DNA of 64,000 bases, from positions 3,435,745 through 3,499,744 of the forward strand of contig VZDJ01000033.1 in the NCBI GenBank assembly GCA_008694505.1, in the 5' to 3' direction. Under the pieces are notes generated by a model. The model was not told the DNA's origin, ran no database searches, and was given only the letters and a program-made list of their open reading frames with translations. Source of the DNA: Cyanoderma ruficeps (taxonomy: Eukaryota; Chordata; Aves; Passeriformes; Timaliidae). Both the position numbers and the translations under genes were made by a program. Positions 1 through 12,700 of this stretch are shown here, in pieces. The stretch's first letter is position 1, and each line of letters opens with the position of its first letter.

Positions 1-900
1 TGCTGGAGGGCAATAACAAAGGCAGCTCACGGAATATTTGGTTGGGTTCTTGTTGCAAGGGCTAAATAAAATTACTTTCGTGAAGTATTTGCAACAGAAT
101 TGTAATTAATTCAAGTAACTTTCAGGAACACTTTGACTGCTGACAGCAGGAGGAAGTCCCATTGAAGACTCTGTATCTGTATGTCCAATAATGTCAAGGA
201 GAAAGTGTGATACAAAATCAAACTAGTGGCAAATAGTGTAAGACAGCCTGCACGGGGAATTATCTGTAACTGTTAAAGCTGAGTATGAAATCACAGATTA
301 ATTTCAGCTTATGTTGTCTGATTTGACATTTATAACACTAGTCATGAGGCACCAGCATTCCACAGTCTTTATTGCCATTAGGAGGGGACACAGACTAACA
401 GTCAGTTTCATGTATAGTAAGGAAATACAGGTTTCTAGTCACGGGTTTCAATTAATGGGATGAAAATCCTCTTAGCTAGGGGAAAAAGTGAGCTGGAGAG
501 CAAGCACTTCACTTTGGGGTTTCTTAGCCATACCCTTAGCCTCGGCTTTGAGCTGTGTTGATTGTGAGCCTCTGCTTGCAAGGCACTGTGGCTGTGGGAT
601 GTATCTGTGCACAAATGGTCTTTTGGGGCTCTGCCCTGTGGATTCCATATTTATTGCTGGGACTAAAAGGATTAACAAACTGGGGTTTGAAAACACACAC
701 AGCATTTCCTCTGTGGCCATCCTAAGAGAGTTTGCAACCGTGTTTTTAATAATGTATACTTGATTGGGGAAGAGTATATGGAATTGTTCCAGTGATGCAA
801 TTCTGCCTGAGGCCAGCATGTTTTTAGCCCCAAGAAGGTGTATCAAGCTCTGAGGGATGCCAGCAGCCTCTCAGAAATGGCTTAAGAATAATTAGCAAGA
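1..900. other. Noncoding DNA, nothing recognised
   Basis: No gene, repeat family or structured RNA is recognised. The overlapping open frames on both strands near 470-850 are short (91 and 124 codons), antisense to each other and match no family, so I treat them as chance. Confidence 0.6.
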
Positions 901-904
901 CAGA

Positions 905-1290
905 ATGATCAGAAGTGTTTGGAAAAGCAAAAAGGTTTTAATTAAAGAGAAAATAACAAACTTTACAAAACAAAAGAGTAAAACCTGTGCACAGTGCAGG
1001 TAAGTACCTTACACCTGCTACAACACCCTGAAAATGCCCCGAGAATCTCCGTACTCTCTTTTAAGTATTCAAGGATCCAGGAGGGGTTTTTGGCTTGCTG
1101 CCCAATAGAAAATATCTGCATTTCTTGAGGAACAGCTCAAGGAACCAAGGGGTGCCTTCGTCCTGGCACTGGGCCAGTTGTGGTGAGAGGAGCATAGAAG
1201 TTTCTGGTTCTTCTTCCTTAAAAGTTCAAGGGTAGAGCTTAAACTCTTCCCTAATATGGGAACACCTGTTAAAGTGTGAGGGTGCACTGC
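905..1290 (-). mobile_element. Possible ancient retroviral LTR fragment
   Basis: Read on the minus strand, this stretch has the order expected of an LTR: a TATA-like ACTTAAAAGAG near 1055-1068, then about 120 bp further on an AATTAAAACC polyadenylation-like motif near 933-942, followed by a T-rich tail. No paired copy, clear TG...CA ends or target duplication could be found, so the boundaries are approximate. It could equally be unrelated AT-rich single-copy DNA. Confidence 0.25.
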
Positions 1291-4200
1291 AACGCTTCTG
1301 CCTCCTCGATTTATTTATTTTTTAATCATATTGTCCTGACAGCCCTATCTCAGCAGCCGTTTCTGAGAGGGGCTTTGTGCCAGCCTTGTCAGCTGCATCA
1401 ATCACTCAGCTCATCCCAGGTCACAGCAGCCAGCAGCTCAGCCAGCACTAAAATCAGGAGCTTTCCACAACGAGCACATTCACCTTCTCCTAAGAGCAGA
1501 TGGCAGGATTGCTCCAGTGGAGGTGATGGCAGGGAGTCACCTGAGCAGGCTCTGTGCTCTCTGCCACCACTGCAGCACAGCTACAGCTGCTGCCAGCCCC
1601 GCTCCAGCCTGCCAGGGACACAGCTCAGGCTTCCCTGAGAGGAAATTAGGAACTCGCTCCAATTAACGAGTCGTTTACATCAAGTGGATTCTTGAGCTTT
1701 CTTCCCAGTTTTCCCTGCCTCTGTGGCATGCAGCTGGAGTCAAACATGCATTAAAGGCAGTGGATAAGCAGCATGGGGCTGTGGTGGGAGGGAAAGTGGT
1801 GTATTGATGTGCTTGTAAACTGCACAGCAAAGTTTCAGGGCTAATAATGTCGGTAATGGCATATGGGAGCAGCTGGCTGTGAGGAAGCAAAAGGTACAGT
1901 GTGAGGGGCCCCATTATGGAGCTTTAGGTGGTTTGGGGGGCACACCCCAAAACTGCTCTGATTATTGTGGACTCAGTGCACCTGCTGATCTTGGGAACCA
2001 AGCTCTCTTAGGCTTATCCAGCACAGGGGTGAGACTGCTTGGCAATCTTAGGTATTGTAGGCAAGAAGTCCAGACTGAAGAGCTGCTGCATGTTAAACAC
2101 TAGAAACCAAATGAACTCTAGTAATTAATTCACTCCTTTCCCCACTGCTAAGCTGCAAACTGTGCAAAAGAAGATATTTCAGAGTGCTTTGTCCTGCTAC
2201 CTTGTGAAGTTTTTTAATAACCTTCCATTTGTCAGCTGGTGTCTACACTACTAAGACAGCTGATGGAATTTGCTCTGTAATGCACTTTGTGCACGGTGTT
2301 CCTGCTGTTACACTGAGACTGGCAGGAACAACCACAGTCCAGGTAAGAGGTGGTCCTGGTGGCTGGGTGCACCAGATTTCTCTGCACAACCAACCTCCAG
2401 TGCAAACCAAAAAAAATAGACCAGAGGCAGCAGGAGAAATACAGAGCTGGAGAGTGAGGGAGTGTGCTCTGTACATGGCAGCTCAGTAAAGTGTTTGGGA
2501 AAATCAGATCTTCAGATTCCAGCTTCCAGGGAGACAATAAAGCATTAGAGCCTGCTAGAGCTCCTTGACTGACTGTTGGGGCTTGAATCATACATCTTCA
2601 TTTCGAGTCCAGCAGGCAGAGCACTGGCTTTTTTTACAGGTTTTGAAGCAGAGGAGACTGCTGGAACATGCAATTATTTGCTTAAGGTGACAGACATGCC
2701 CGGGTCCTGAAGGACAGGAATAGTTGAAAGCTGGCAACCACAGACCTGTACTTGTTATGTAGAGGCATCTCCCTGGGGTGATGAAACCAGGAAAAGCTGT
2801 GTGAAGAGTTTGGAATAGTGCCTGTCCTCTCTGCCAGCCCATCTCCCCACAATGCTGCTGATGTGGCTGTTCCAAACAGAAACACTGACTGGTGGTCTTG
2901 AAACTTGATTACATAAATGTTGGAGGTAGACGCCCTTTGGTCTCCTCTCCAGCAGTTAAAAATATTGAAGACAGGATTGCTGAATTTTTATCCACAGCTG
3001 TTTAGGCAGAAGTTCAGTGGTTCTGGTTCTCCTTGGCCAGTGACACTTTTGGAGCTGGTTTCTAAGACAGCTTTTGTCTTTACAGGATATTTTCTCTTTG
3101 AAATTACAGCGGTAATAGGTAATATTCTGCAGGAGCACAGGCAATGCCATATGTGAAGGAAACTACTGAACTTCTGATAACCTTGCAGTCTGATTTGATT
3201 ATTCAGTTCACCTGTAGAATAAAGTCTGATTCAGAGATAGGAACTATCTAGTTTTTCATAAACTAGATTCATTTTTACACAATTTCTTGTATCTGTACGA
3301 GCTAAACTATCTAATCTTTTTCATGTGGATTCTTTTAAGTTATCACAGAGTGCTGTAGCTGCCCTTTTGTTTTTCTGTTTCTCTAAGCCAAATGTGCTGC
3401 TCTGCTGATCCTTCCAATTTCCTAAAAGCAATCAAAAAATCTAAAATCCAACAGATCTAACTTTTTTGAAATAGTAGAAGCCCATGTACATTCTCTCTTC
3501 TACCTCTTCTGCCTCATCTCCTTGTCTTTTGCTATGTTTTGCCCACTTTTTAGCCCTTTCCTTTTTGATTAAGTAGTAAATTCAGCATGAAGAGAGTCTG
3601 GGATGTAGAGAATTCCCCCCTCTTGACATGGTCTGTTGGGGTGGGCAGACCGCCTGTTCCTGACCCCCTTGCAGCATCCTCCAGGTAGCTGTGAGGGCAG
3701 AAGGGATGGAAATTATGCACAGTGGAACTGCAGCACCTTCTCCTGCAGAACTCTGAGTCCTTGATGTACTTAGGGAAGGTGTGTGTATTGTGCCATTGCC
3801 CCAGGAGAAATGTTTACCTGTCTTCTCTTCACCAAGATGCCGATTTCTAAATAAACACTCCAGTCTGCTTTCCCCTGTGCTGTGCATCTCGCTCCTGCTT
3901 TGGCATTTAGGTGTCTACAGGTAGGGAAAGTGGTCATGGGAAGAGTGATGTGTGCTGGGTGCAGCCCTGTTCTGAATAAATGCCTCTGGTTACTAATGTT
4001 TTGTGAGAACGGGAAGAAAAAACATACAGGGAAACTTGCATGTGATTTGGGTTGTCAATGATTTGACTGTGACTCTTAAAGTCCTTAAAACAGTCTGTAA
4101 GAACAGGATAAAGGAGGTACCAGAGGTTTATAAAGTCTTGCTTGATGCATTGCCACTTGGAAGTGTAGCATGTCATCTCATTCCTTTCTTGGTGGATACA

Positions 4201-7200
4201 GCCATGGAGTGGGACCATGCAAAGACTCTGAAATCATACCTTTTTTATACACAGGTGCTTTCCCAAGTGTCACTTTTTTGGGATGCTGTGTGAAACATTT
4301 TGATTTAACTTAATTTCATCTGATTTTATTGGATTGTGAAGAGCTGTTAGTTTCTCATTTAAACTGCCACATGGCATTTAAATTCATTAATTGACAATTA
4401 TATAACAAGCAACAGGAATAGCTCTCTTGCTGGGCTGAAGCCTGAAAAGCCCATTTGAACCTTTACAAATGCTAGCACATTAAATGAGCTAACAGTGAAT
4501 TTGAGTTTCTGCAGGTTCAGTGGGAACTCTTCCTAATTGATGGCCAACTGGATTTTTCCCTTCAGTGTGGGAGAGGTAATGAGACAGGGATGGTGTTCAG
4601 AGAAGTCCACAGAGAGTCTGTCTTCAGAAGTTGTTCCTTCTGTCTCCATCCTGAGGCTGGACTGAACACTGCCTCCCCCCCATTTCAAAGAGTTAGCAGC
4701 TGATAGACATTATTTCGAGTTCCTGTAATTTTATTTATGAGGAAATTGAGGGGTTATTATATTGCATTTCAGTGTCAACTGTAATACATTCTGTGGCCTA
4801 AACTGCCTTCTTTTGGGGTGGGGAAACTAGAAGTATGATTATAATTAGCACTGGCCAAGGCAGCACAGTGCTTGTCCAGATACTCTCATCTGGAAAGGAG
4901 CTTTGATGTCTTGACAGCAGTCCATCCTTTGCCTCATTTTTTTTGCCTTTGGTACATACGTGACACAGATACTCGTGGGTTTAGGTTTTAGTTTGTCACT
5001 CTGTGTGTCTGAACACTGAGTACTCATTACATCACTCAGCTGCTGAACATCAGCCGGCACGTCCAAGATGCAGAGCTGGACCTGAAGGCAGAGTTGGTTG
5101 AGGTGGTTTGTTTTAAAGGAGCTTTTTCTACCTTTAGAAATTCAAGTTCAAAGTGCTGGGTGAAAGCAGGAGTCAACGCTGAGGTTAACCTAAGGATTGC
5201 TAGGAGAGCTGCACTGGGAGTGCTTTTTTCAGGGAAAAAGCCACTGTACAGATGAAGAGCTCTTGGTGTGGAATCAGCTGCACTGGCAGAGCTGTTCATT
5301 GTGCTATTCTAGTCACATTTCTCCCTGGAGTGGAGCACACACATGGAATGAGCTTTCCAGCCAAAAGCATGTGCTGCCAGTACAAACAGGTCTGCACAGA
5401 GGGGCTTCAGCTGGCACAGAGCTGTCCTGCAGAGCCCCACCTTCTCCCACCTTCACACGTGCCTGTGACATGTGCATAGCCTGATTTTAGGCTGAATTGC
5501 TCATTCATCCACGTTTCTGGAGATGCTTGTGGCATTGAGTGTAGGGTGGCACAGCCCTGTTCACAAACCCCAGCCTCTCAATGTCACTCTGTCTATTAAT
5601 CCTAGCTAAACCTATTAATTCCTGCCTCTCGTGCACTTCCCACCTGCTTCACTCCGCAGTGCATGTTCTTGGGGACACTGTGAGCACATAGATATCAGTA
5701 GATTAAATTTTCACAGGTGTCTGAAGTGAATTTTGGGACCTAGGCTCTCGAGAGCCTTACTCTGTGTGGCTCTTAGCCTCATTTAAGGTCTGCAGTCTTG
5801 TATTTGTATTGGCTGATCACGTGTACAGGTAGGCAATGCTCATTAGATTGCAGACAGAATAAAGCCAGATCATTGCTGATGGGAATCAACATCACCCCTT
5901 CAGTTTTGATGAAACAAATTCTCACCACAGTGAGGATTTGGTGCTTAATGACTATGCTCATCACAGAAAAGGTTTGTGTGGGACATCTGAGCCTCTAAAT
6001 GCTGTTCAGAGAATCTGTCACACTGCCCTGTACCAGGAACTGCAGCCTCACACAGCTTCCCCTCTTATAGCTTAAGTGTATGTCATATATTTGCAATACC
6101 AAATATGTGTGGACTGTGAAGAGCAGCCTAATTTCATGTGTTTTCAAAGCAGCTGTAACACTGCTTGTAATTTGTTATTGGGAGTTACTTGCTTTTCAGT
6201 CAGCTGCAAAGTGTGAGACAGAAAATAGATTGTTGTTATTGCATGTTCTGACAGGACTATACAGACTCTCACACGGGTTCCTTCTTCCACCTCCATAACA
6301 GCACAAAATAAATTTTCCCAGTTCTCTCAAAGCAGTTATGGATCTTGCCATTTTTTGTCACTCTTGTTCTGTGTGCTGGAGATGTTACAAATGGCTGTAT
6401 TTTCAGAATAATATCCTTTTGTTCCTATCTGTCCTGAATACAAAGAGGTCTTAGGACTTAAGCATAGGTCTGCTGAGCAGATCCAGTGCATTTCCAGCAT
6501 CAAACAGACTGTCAGTCAATCCAGAGAAAGCTGTGCTGTTCTGTGCCAGTGCAGAGTCATTCTCTCTGATCTGCATATTACATTTTTCATTTGTGTCAAG
6601 GAATGTGCTGTGCTGGGGTTTTTTGCAAATGTGTCTTGCCGGTGTCATGGGAACTTTGTCAAAACCATAGTGCTGAGGAAGTGGGGAAATCCAATCTGGG
6701 ATTTGCTTAGGGCTTGTCAGAGTTGCTGGTGCTTTGTATCAGTGTCAGGCAGGCAGCTGGGCAGCAGGAGGGAAGGAGACAAATCACTTGGTTTCTTTTC
6801 CTGCTTGTTAAGGAGTGACTTGTTGGCTAAAGTAAATCCTAAGGTTAGGTTGTGAGCATCTTTTCTGCTCTGCTGTGCTCTCCAGCTTTGGAATGGACCC
6901 TGCGATGTTCAGTTAGGAAATCTACTACCATCATTAATCCAACACTCAAGGCCACTGTCACTTAAGAGGTCCTGAAATCATGGTCTGACCCATGTGAGAG
7001 AGGGAAGATCAGGGGTAGTAGTCAGATGTTGGTGCTCTCCAGCTTTCAGAATTAAGTGGCTCTGCCATTCATGTAACAACTCAAATGATTTTCATGCCTT
7101 GGAGAAAGGTCTTTTCCTTCACAGATTTTTCTAATGTGAAGAAATAAGGCTTTTTCATGGAGCTTTTGCCCTTGAAGGATCTGATACCTCTGTGCTCAAG

Positions 7201-8100
7201 CCCTCCCTCCACTGAAACTGAGGTGATCCTGATCAGAAAGAAAATCTTCAAAAAACAGGACTGGGACCTTTCATTCCCTGCCCTACCCTTGCTGGGCCAT
7301 GACTTTCAGGAAGACTGCATCCATAACATGCTGTTTTTCTTCCTGCCTTTGTTTAGGAACCTAGAGCTGAAAGTTCTCTCTTCAGCCATAGGTGCAGGCA
7401 GCCATACCCTGCAGAGTGGGGGAACAGGCTGTGACACTCCTGCCTCAGATGCAGATCCATAGGCTGCCCAGTGCCTTCCAGTTCCCTGAGGCACCCAACC
7501 TGAAACTGTGGGGATCACTGATGGTTTAGGTCCTTGAACAAGCAGAGGTTCGTCCTGTAAAACCTGAGGTCACTGTAAAAGGACACCATGCCCTGTTCTA
7601 AAACAAAGGAACAAGCCTCATCTCAGCCATGGAGCAGCTTTGTCCCTGCCCCCATCAGGGACCAGTGGGATGGGCTTTATAAATTCCATTTGTGGCAGGG
7701 TTTTGTCTGTCTTGGTGCTAGCCTACTACAAATAAGTCCCAATAGTTGCAGAGAAAGGGAATACAGGACTTTTCTTCATGATGGACTTGTACCTGCTCTT
7801 CAGAGGTGCTGAGCCCAACAGCAGCTCTCACTATTTTCATGTATTTGGTGCTTTTAAAAATTATTGGACCTTCAATATTCCCTAGCCAGCACTGGAGTGA
7901 AAAAAAAAAAAGTAAAGTAAGTTCATAATCCTCAAGAAAATGTACCTTTTCATCTTCCTTACCATTCTGTACAGCATTAGGTGAGAGAATAAAAGTAGAA
8001 GAATCGAATTTTGATGTTCAAATGCATTGATAACGTTAAGATGTTGGTTTTGTGAGCATTGCCACGCTGTCCCAAGGCAGCCTGACACACTGAGGGCTCG
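1291..8100. other. Noncoding DNA, no recognisable gene
   Basis: About 6.8 kb of ordinary mixed-composition sequence. All six frames are broken by stops. The longest translations (up to 120 codons, at 1276-1638 and 2232-2591) are low-complexity Ser/Leu/Cys-rich and match no family. Nothing here looks like a tRNA, a conserved hairpin or a known interspersed repeat. Confidence 0.55.
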
Positions 8101-8790
8101 ATATGAAATGTAAGGGAGAGCTTTTAAATAAATAATGCGTGAAAAGAGCTCCTCCAGCCCACTTTTTTATTCAGCGAGAGGATGGATGTGAAGGAGAGGG
8201 GGAGGGCCTGTTTCTGAGCCGAGCGATGATGAAAATTCAGTCATTCAAATGTGAAGGGTTTTTAATTGGGGGAAAGGGAGGCTGAGAGCGGGCGGGACTG
8301 GGGCAGGGGAGGGAGCACGGAGGCGGCAGAGCAGGGGAGTGATAGAATGGCAATTCTTAAAGATGCATTAAACTGCAGGGAGCCTAAAGTAGGCTTAGAG
8401 ATGAGCCTAAGTAACTGGGACAAAGTCTGCTCGGAAGCCACAGATGGGCCTTGGCTTTCACCATTATCTGCTGGAGCTCACAAAGGGAAGGAGCGGTAGG
8501 GGAGGGGTGGGGGTAAGGTGCTCTCTGCCTGCCTCTTCCTGGCATTTGCATCGAGAGAAAAGTACTCTTCGCTTCCACTCGCAGGGAGCCGGGCAGAGGG
8601 TGGGAGAGAGCAGCAGCTCCGGGTAGCTCAGGGGATCAGAAAGACCCGGATTCCCCCATGCTGCTGCTGCCGGGCAGGCTGGTAATGTGCCGTGAAAGCA
8701 GCTCTTAAAGCCCCGGGCCAGCGGGTGGCCAGGGCTGGCCAATGTCCCCAGTGGGTGGCTGTCACTGACAGTCCGGTCCGTTAGGCAGGA
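8101..8790. promoter_or_regulatory. GC-richer block, possible regulatory element or weak CpG cluster
   Basis: GC content and CpG frequency rise relative to the flanks, mainly at 8280-8350 and 8590-8790. It is preceded by a TTTAAATAAATAATG stretch near 8126-8140. Purine-rich GGGAGG runs dominate. Short frames begin at several ATGs (for example 8658, opening with Leu-Leu-Leu-Pro), but no signal peptide or domain follows before a stop. It could be an unannotated promoter or first exon of a noncoding transcript, or a conserved enhancer. The sequence alone does not decide. Confidence 0.3.
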
Positions 8791-8820
8791 GTTTATTACT
8801 ATTATATTTTATTATATTCT

Positions 8821-8878
8821 CCCCCCCCCCNTTTTTTTTTTTTGTTTGGTTTGGTTTGTTGGTTTATTTTTGGTTAGA
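8821..8878. repeat. Low-complexity C10-N-T12-(TTTGG)n tract
   Basis: Ten C, one unresolved base (N at 8831), then twelve T pass into a GT-rich TTTGG-type run ending near 8877. It is the only ambiguous base in the window and marks a place where the assembly could not count the homopolymer. The true length is therefore unknown. Confidence 0.9.
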
Positions 8879-9442
8879 GCTAGAGCAGTGGGGAGAAGGT
8901 GACAGCTGTATTAGGGGCTGAAATGCCTCCGAAGGGATCAGAAGACATCTGCGGGGAGGGCATCTGACAAAAACCCTTTTCAGAACGCCTTAGCAGCAGC
9001 TTCCAAAGACACCGCAGGAAAGAAAAGAAAGGGGAAGGTTTGCTGCTTCTGGAGGGCTCAGGCTCCTGCTTTTTCATTTCTTTGTTTGTTTCTCTTGTTT
9101 TTTGATTCCTTTCCAGCCTTTCAGTAGGCAGGCATCCTTCCCGTTAGCCTGGGACAATAACTGCTCGGTGCCCTCCGCTGGCACGCTCCTCTCCTGCTCT
9201 TTGTCTCATTCCCAAATAACCAGAAGTGGAGGTTTTGAGGGAAAAGGTTGTCTGGGAGTCACATCTGAAGCAGGTGCTCCCGCCCGAAGGCAGGTCCTCC
9301 CGCAACCGGTGCTATCAGGCTTGCCAGAAATATTTTTTTAAGCAGTCAGAATGGCTTTTGTACTTTTTAATCTCTCTGTCCCTAACCCATCCTTCCCCCC
9401 TCTCACATCCCATCCTGCTCAGCTGCGGAGCTTGGGAGGGGA

Positions 9443-9506
9443 GAAAGAAAGAAAGAAAAGAAAAGAAAAAAAAAAAAAAAGAAAAAAGAAAAGAAAAAAA
9501 GAAAAA
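9443..9506. repeat. (GAAA)n / poly-purine microsatellite
   Basis: An almost pure G/A strand of GAAA, GAAAA and longer A runs. It produces the artefactual Lys/Glu-rich or Phe/Ser-rich translations in all frames that cross it. Confidence 0.95.
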
Positions 9507-9510
9507 GCCC

Positions 9511-9740
9511 GCAATGGCTTTTATCATTAACCCATTCATCTGCAAATCCCCCTCCCCAAAGAAAATGCACATGCTGATTTGCGTATGCAATCAGCTGCAT
9601 TCTTCATTTCTATAGCGCCTTTCTCATTAACCACCTCTCTCAAAGGAACTCTTCAGGAAATAAAATCGGTTGGAGATTAAACACAAAAAGTCAGCCTTCC
9701 ATGTTAAAATAGTGCCATTTTTGTGAGGGGGGCAGCATTA
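9511..9740. promoter_or_regulatory. Candidate conserved noncoding element (homeodomain/POU-type motifs)
   Basis: About 230 bp of complex AT-rich sequence containing repeated CATTAA and ATTA cores (near 9526, 9627), a CTCAAAGG TCF-like motif (near 9640) and a near-palindrome at 9573-9595. It has arms GCTGATT and AATCAGC around a TTGCGTATGC centre that resembles a paired POU or C/EBP site. This is the texture of vertebrate developmental enhancers. Conservation itself is inferred, not seen. Confidence 0.35.
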
Positions 9741-12700
9741 GCTGGTCTTATCATTCCACTTTCCCATCTGCCGCCCCTTGGAGATGGGCATGGACACAGC
9801 AGAGTGGGGCTATGCCAGGGAGCTGGGGGCAGCCTGTCTGTATTAGTGGGCTAAATCCTTCATTACCTTAACAGCTTTTACTGCCTGGGATTCTCATTCA
9901 TTTTTATTTTCTTCCCCAGGCTTTGAAGCACTCCAGAGACTAAAACGAAACCTTGGTTTTTTTATTGACGTTCCAGAAGGTTTCATTCAAATCTTCCCAG
10001 GTTCTGCTTGTTTCAGCTTATCTCACTTTTCCTGGGAGTGGAGAGAGCTGCAGCAGGACCAGCAGTGCCTGCTGGGGGTCAGGAACCTGCACAGGTAGTG
10101 AGGCTGCCGGGTTTGGCAGCTCTCCTGACTTGGATCCCCCCAGCTTTGGCTAAATAGCCTGTTACAGTGATTGCTGGCAGTACAAATGCGACTTCTGATT
10201 TTTTTTTTCCCCCTCCCATTTAAAATAATACAAAAGCTTTTCGGGGATTAAAGGACTCAGCGAGAAGAATAGTATCTTGAAATTTAAAATAAAAAAAAGA
10301 GAAGGTTAATATTATTTTCTTATGTGTATGGAAAATAGAGATATAATACGTAGAGGAAGGTGTAACATCATCCATAGCACCTTTCCTTCTGATTGCAAAT
10401 AAACTACTGCTGAGCATCAAAAGAACTTCAACAAGGAAGCATTTTCATGTTCATTAATCCTGTATGTTGTTGTTTCCAGTGTGTTTCTTCATTTTCTGGG
10501 TTCCTGTTTTAAATCCATGCTTCTTAAAGCAGTGTTTGAAGCTGTGAGTGAAAATTTGTGCTATAGGATTTCCCAGCTGGAGGCTCCTGTGTCAGTTACA
10601 GCTGGACTGATGCTGAGTGCTTTACTGAGTACAAGCACAAAAGGACAATTTTCCCATAAGGAGTCGAGAAAGTGGAAGGAATTACTTTTCAGATTCTATC
10701 AGCTGTAATGAGTAGTACCAAATACTGTCATTTGGTTAAAAAAAAAAACAAACCCAAATAGGTAGTTTTGAGTAGTCTCATTTACTGTAAGAAAGATAAA
10801 TTCCAAAGCGATTGCCAGGGGGTTACTGAAAAACATCAGTATTGTTTAACAATTTTGCATTCAAACTCCAAAACAAAACTCAAATGGATGTCGTTGTGTG
10901 CATAATCAGTATCCAGGGACATCTCATTCCTTCCTGATAGTTTGCTTTCTGTTAACTGTCATGACAAGAAGAAATTTTGCACTAGTGATTGTTCAGTCTT
11001 GTTTATAAATGGAGAATAAATCCACATTATAGTAACAGCAGTGCTCCCCAAGGCAGAGTGTTCACACTCCAGAAGGTGCTGGAGTTTTATTGTGAATCTT
11101 GTCTGCCTGTTTCTGTGGTTTCTTTAGTTATGTTTTAATAATTGAAAACTCTTAAAAACAAAAAAGCTTTTGGTAATTTACAAATCTGAGGTAAAGCAAC
11201 ACTGAAAATGAATGGAAAAAGACATTGAGAGCTGCTCTGCTTGGCATTTGGCAAGTTTCCTTTTAATAATGCATAACTCACCTGGCAGGCCTTTGTAATC
11301 CCTGTCCCAAGAACAAACTGAGGCTGCAGCTGGAGCCCATGTGGAAGGTGCCACCACCTCCTTTCTGCTGTTTACAGTGAGACTTGGTGTGCCTGGATTT
11401 GAGTTACTTAACAAATGTGCCAGACTGGAAATGTAGCTTTAAGAGAAAAGCAGATCAGAGAAAGTTGAAACATCACTTGTTTTAACTATTTTTAAGGAGT
11501 ATTGTTTGCTTTTTAATTAATGCATAAAACTGTGAAAATCCCCACTGAGTTGAAACAGTACAGAGAAAATTGAATCAGGAGGGATGCACAGGTAGTGAAG
11601 CTATTCTCAGGAGGGATGCACAGGTAGTGAAGCTATTCCCTTTTTTATCCCAATGTCCTGATGCTTTACATACCCTTAAAATCCCTCATTCATTCACTGT
11701 TCCCACAAAGGCTTCTGTTTCTTGGTTTGCCCTTTGGCTGACCAAGATCCTGCTCCCTCACTGCTCAGGCTGGGCTTGTGATGCTGTTTGTGGTGACTCC
11801 TAAGGCCCCTGGATGTACTGGGAAGCACGGGACAAGGGGACAGCACTCATCCAGGGTGGGATGAGCAGAGGAAACAGTTTCTGAAGTCGTTTGGAGGCAG
11901 CTGCTTTTGTTGGAGTGCTAAAGCTGGAGCTGCACCCAGTAAAGGGAAAGCTTAGCAACCTGTGTGTGCCAGCAGAATCTTTGTTCACAAGTGTCAATTC
12001 CCCAGAGCAAAATAATGAGTGTTCTGCTTCCACATTTTCTCACCCAGCAATTGAATGACCTGTGCCTAAGGGTCAGAACCACGACAACAGTGTCCCTGCC
12101 ATGGTTTTCTCTGTAATCCTCAAATGCAGGCAGCCCTGGCCCAGAAACTCAAACCACACGTGGAGAATATGACTGCAAGGAAGAACCTTTGATTTTGAAA
12201 ACAGGAGAATAAAGAGAAGCAAGGCAGAGAATCTCACTGCACACACAGAGCCTCACTCCGGGCTGATTTGTTGCTCATTAAAAAGGCAGTGAAGGAGAAG
12301 TGCTCCATTTTGTAACAAATTGGGGATCAGATGCAGCTCCCCTGCCACCTGCCACGCTCCCCATCACCACTCTCGTTGGGAGATCAAGGAGTGAGCAAAT
12401 AAAGAACACAAACCCCCTTTTCCCCTGATGAGACAGGAGCTGGAATGTTGCAGGATCAGTTGTAACAGTGAGAATATTACAGCCATGGTAATCAAAAGAT
12501 TTAAAAGAAGAAAGGATTGTAGGGATAGTTGGTATGTTTTGTTGGGCTAATAGCTGCAAAGAATGGGCCGGTTTTCGTCAGCTCAAGTGAAGTTGGGAGA
12601 TGATCCTGTGCTGCTGCTCCTGTATGAAAGAGGAGCACACATGGCAATTGTCAGGCAGGGGTGTGGAATGAGTCCCTCAAAAAGCCTCTCTGCTTTAAAA

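Noticed and set aside
9226..9615. 129-codon frame with a Lys-rich tract
   Set aside because: The Lys/Glu tract is just the translated GAAA microsatellite.
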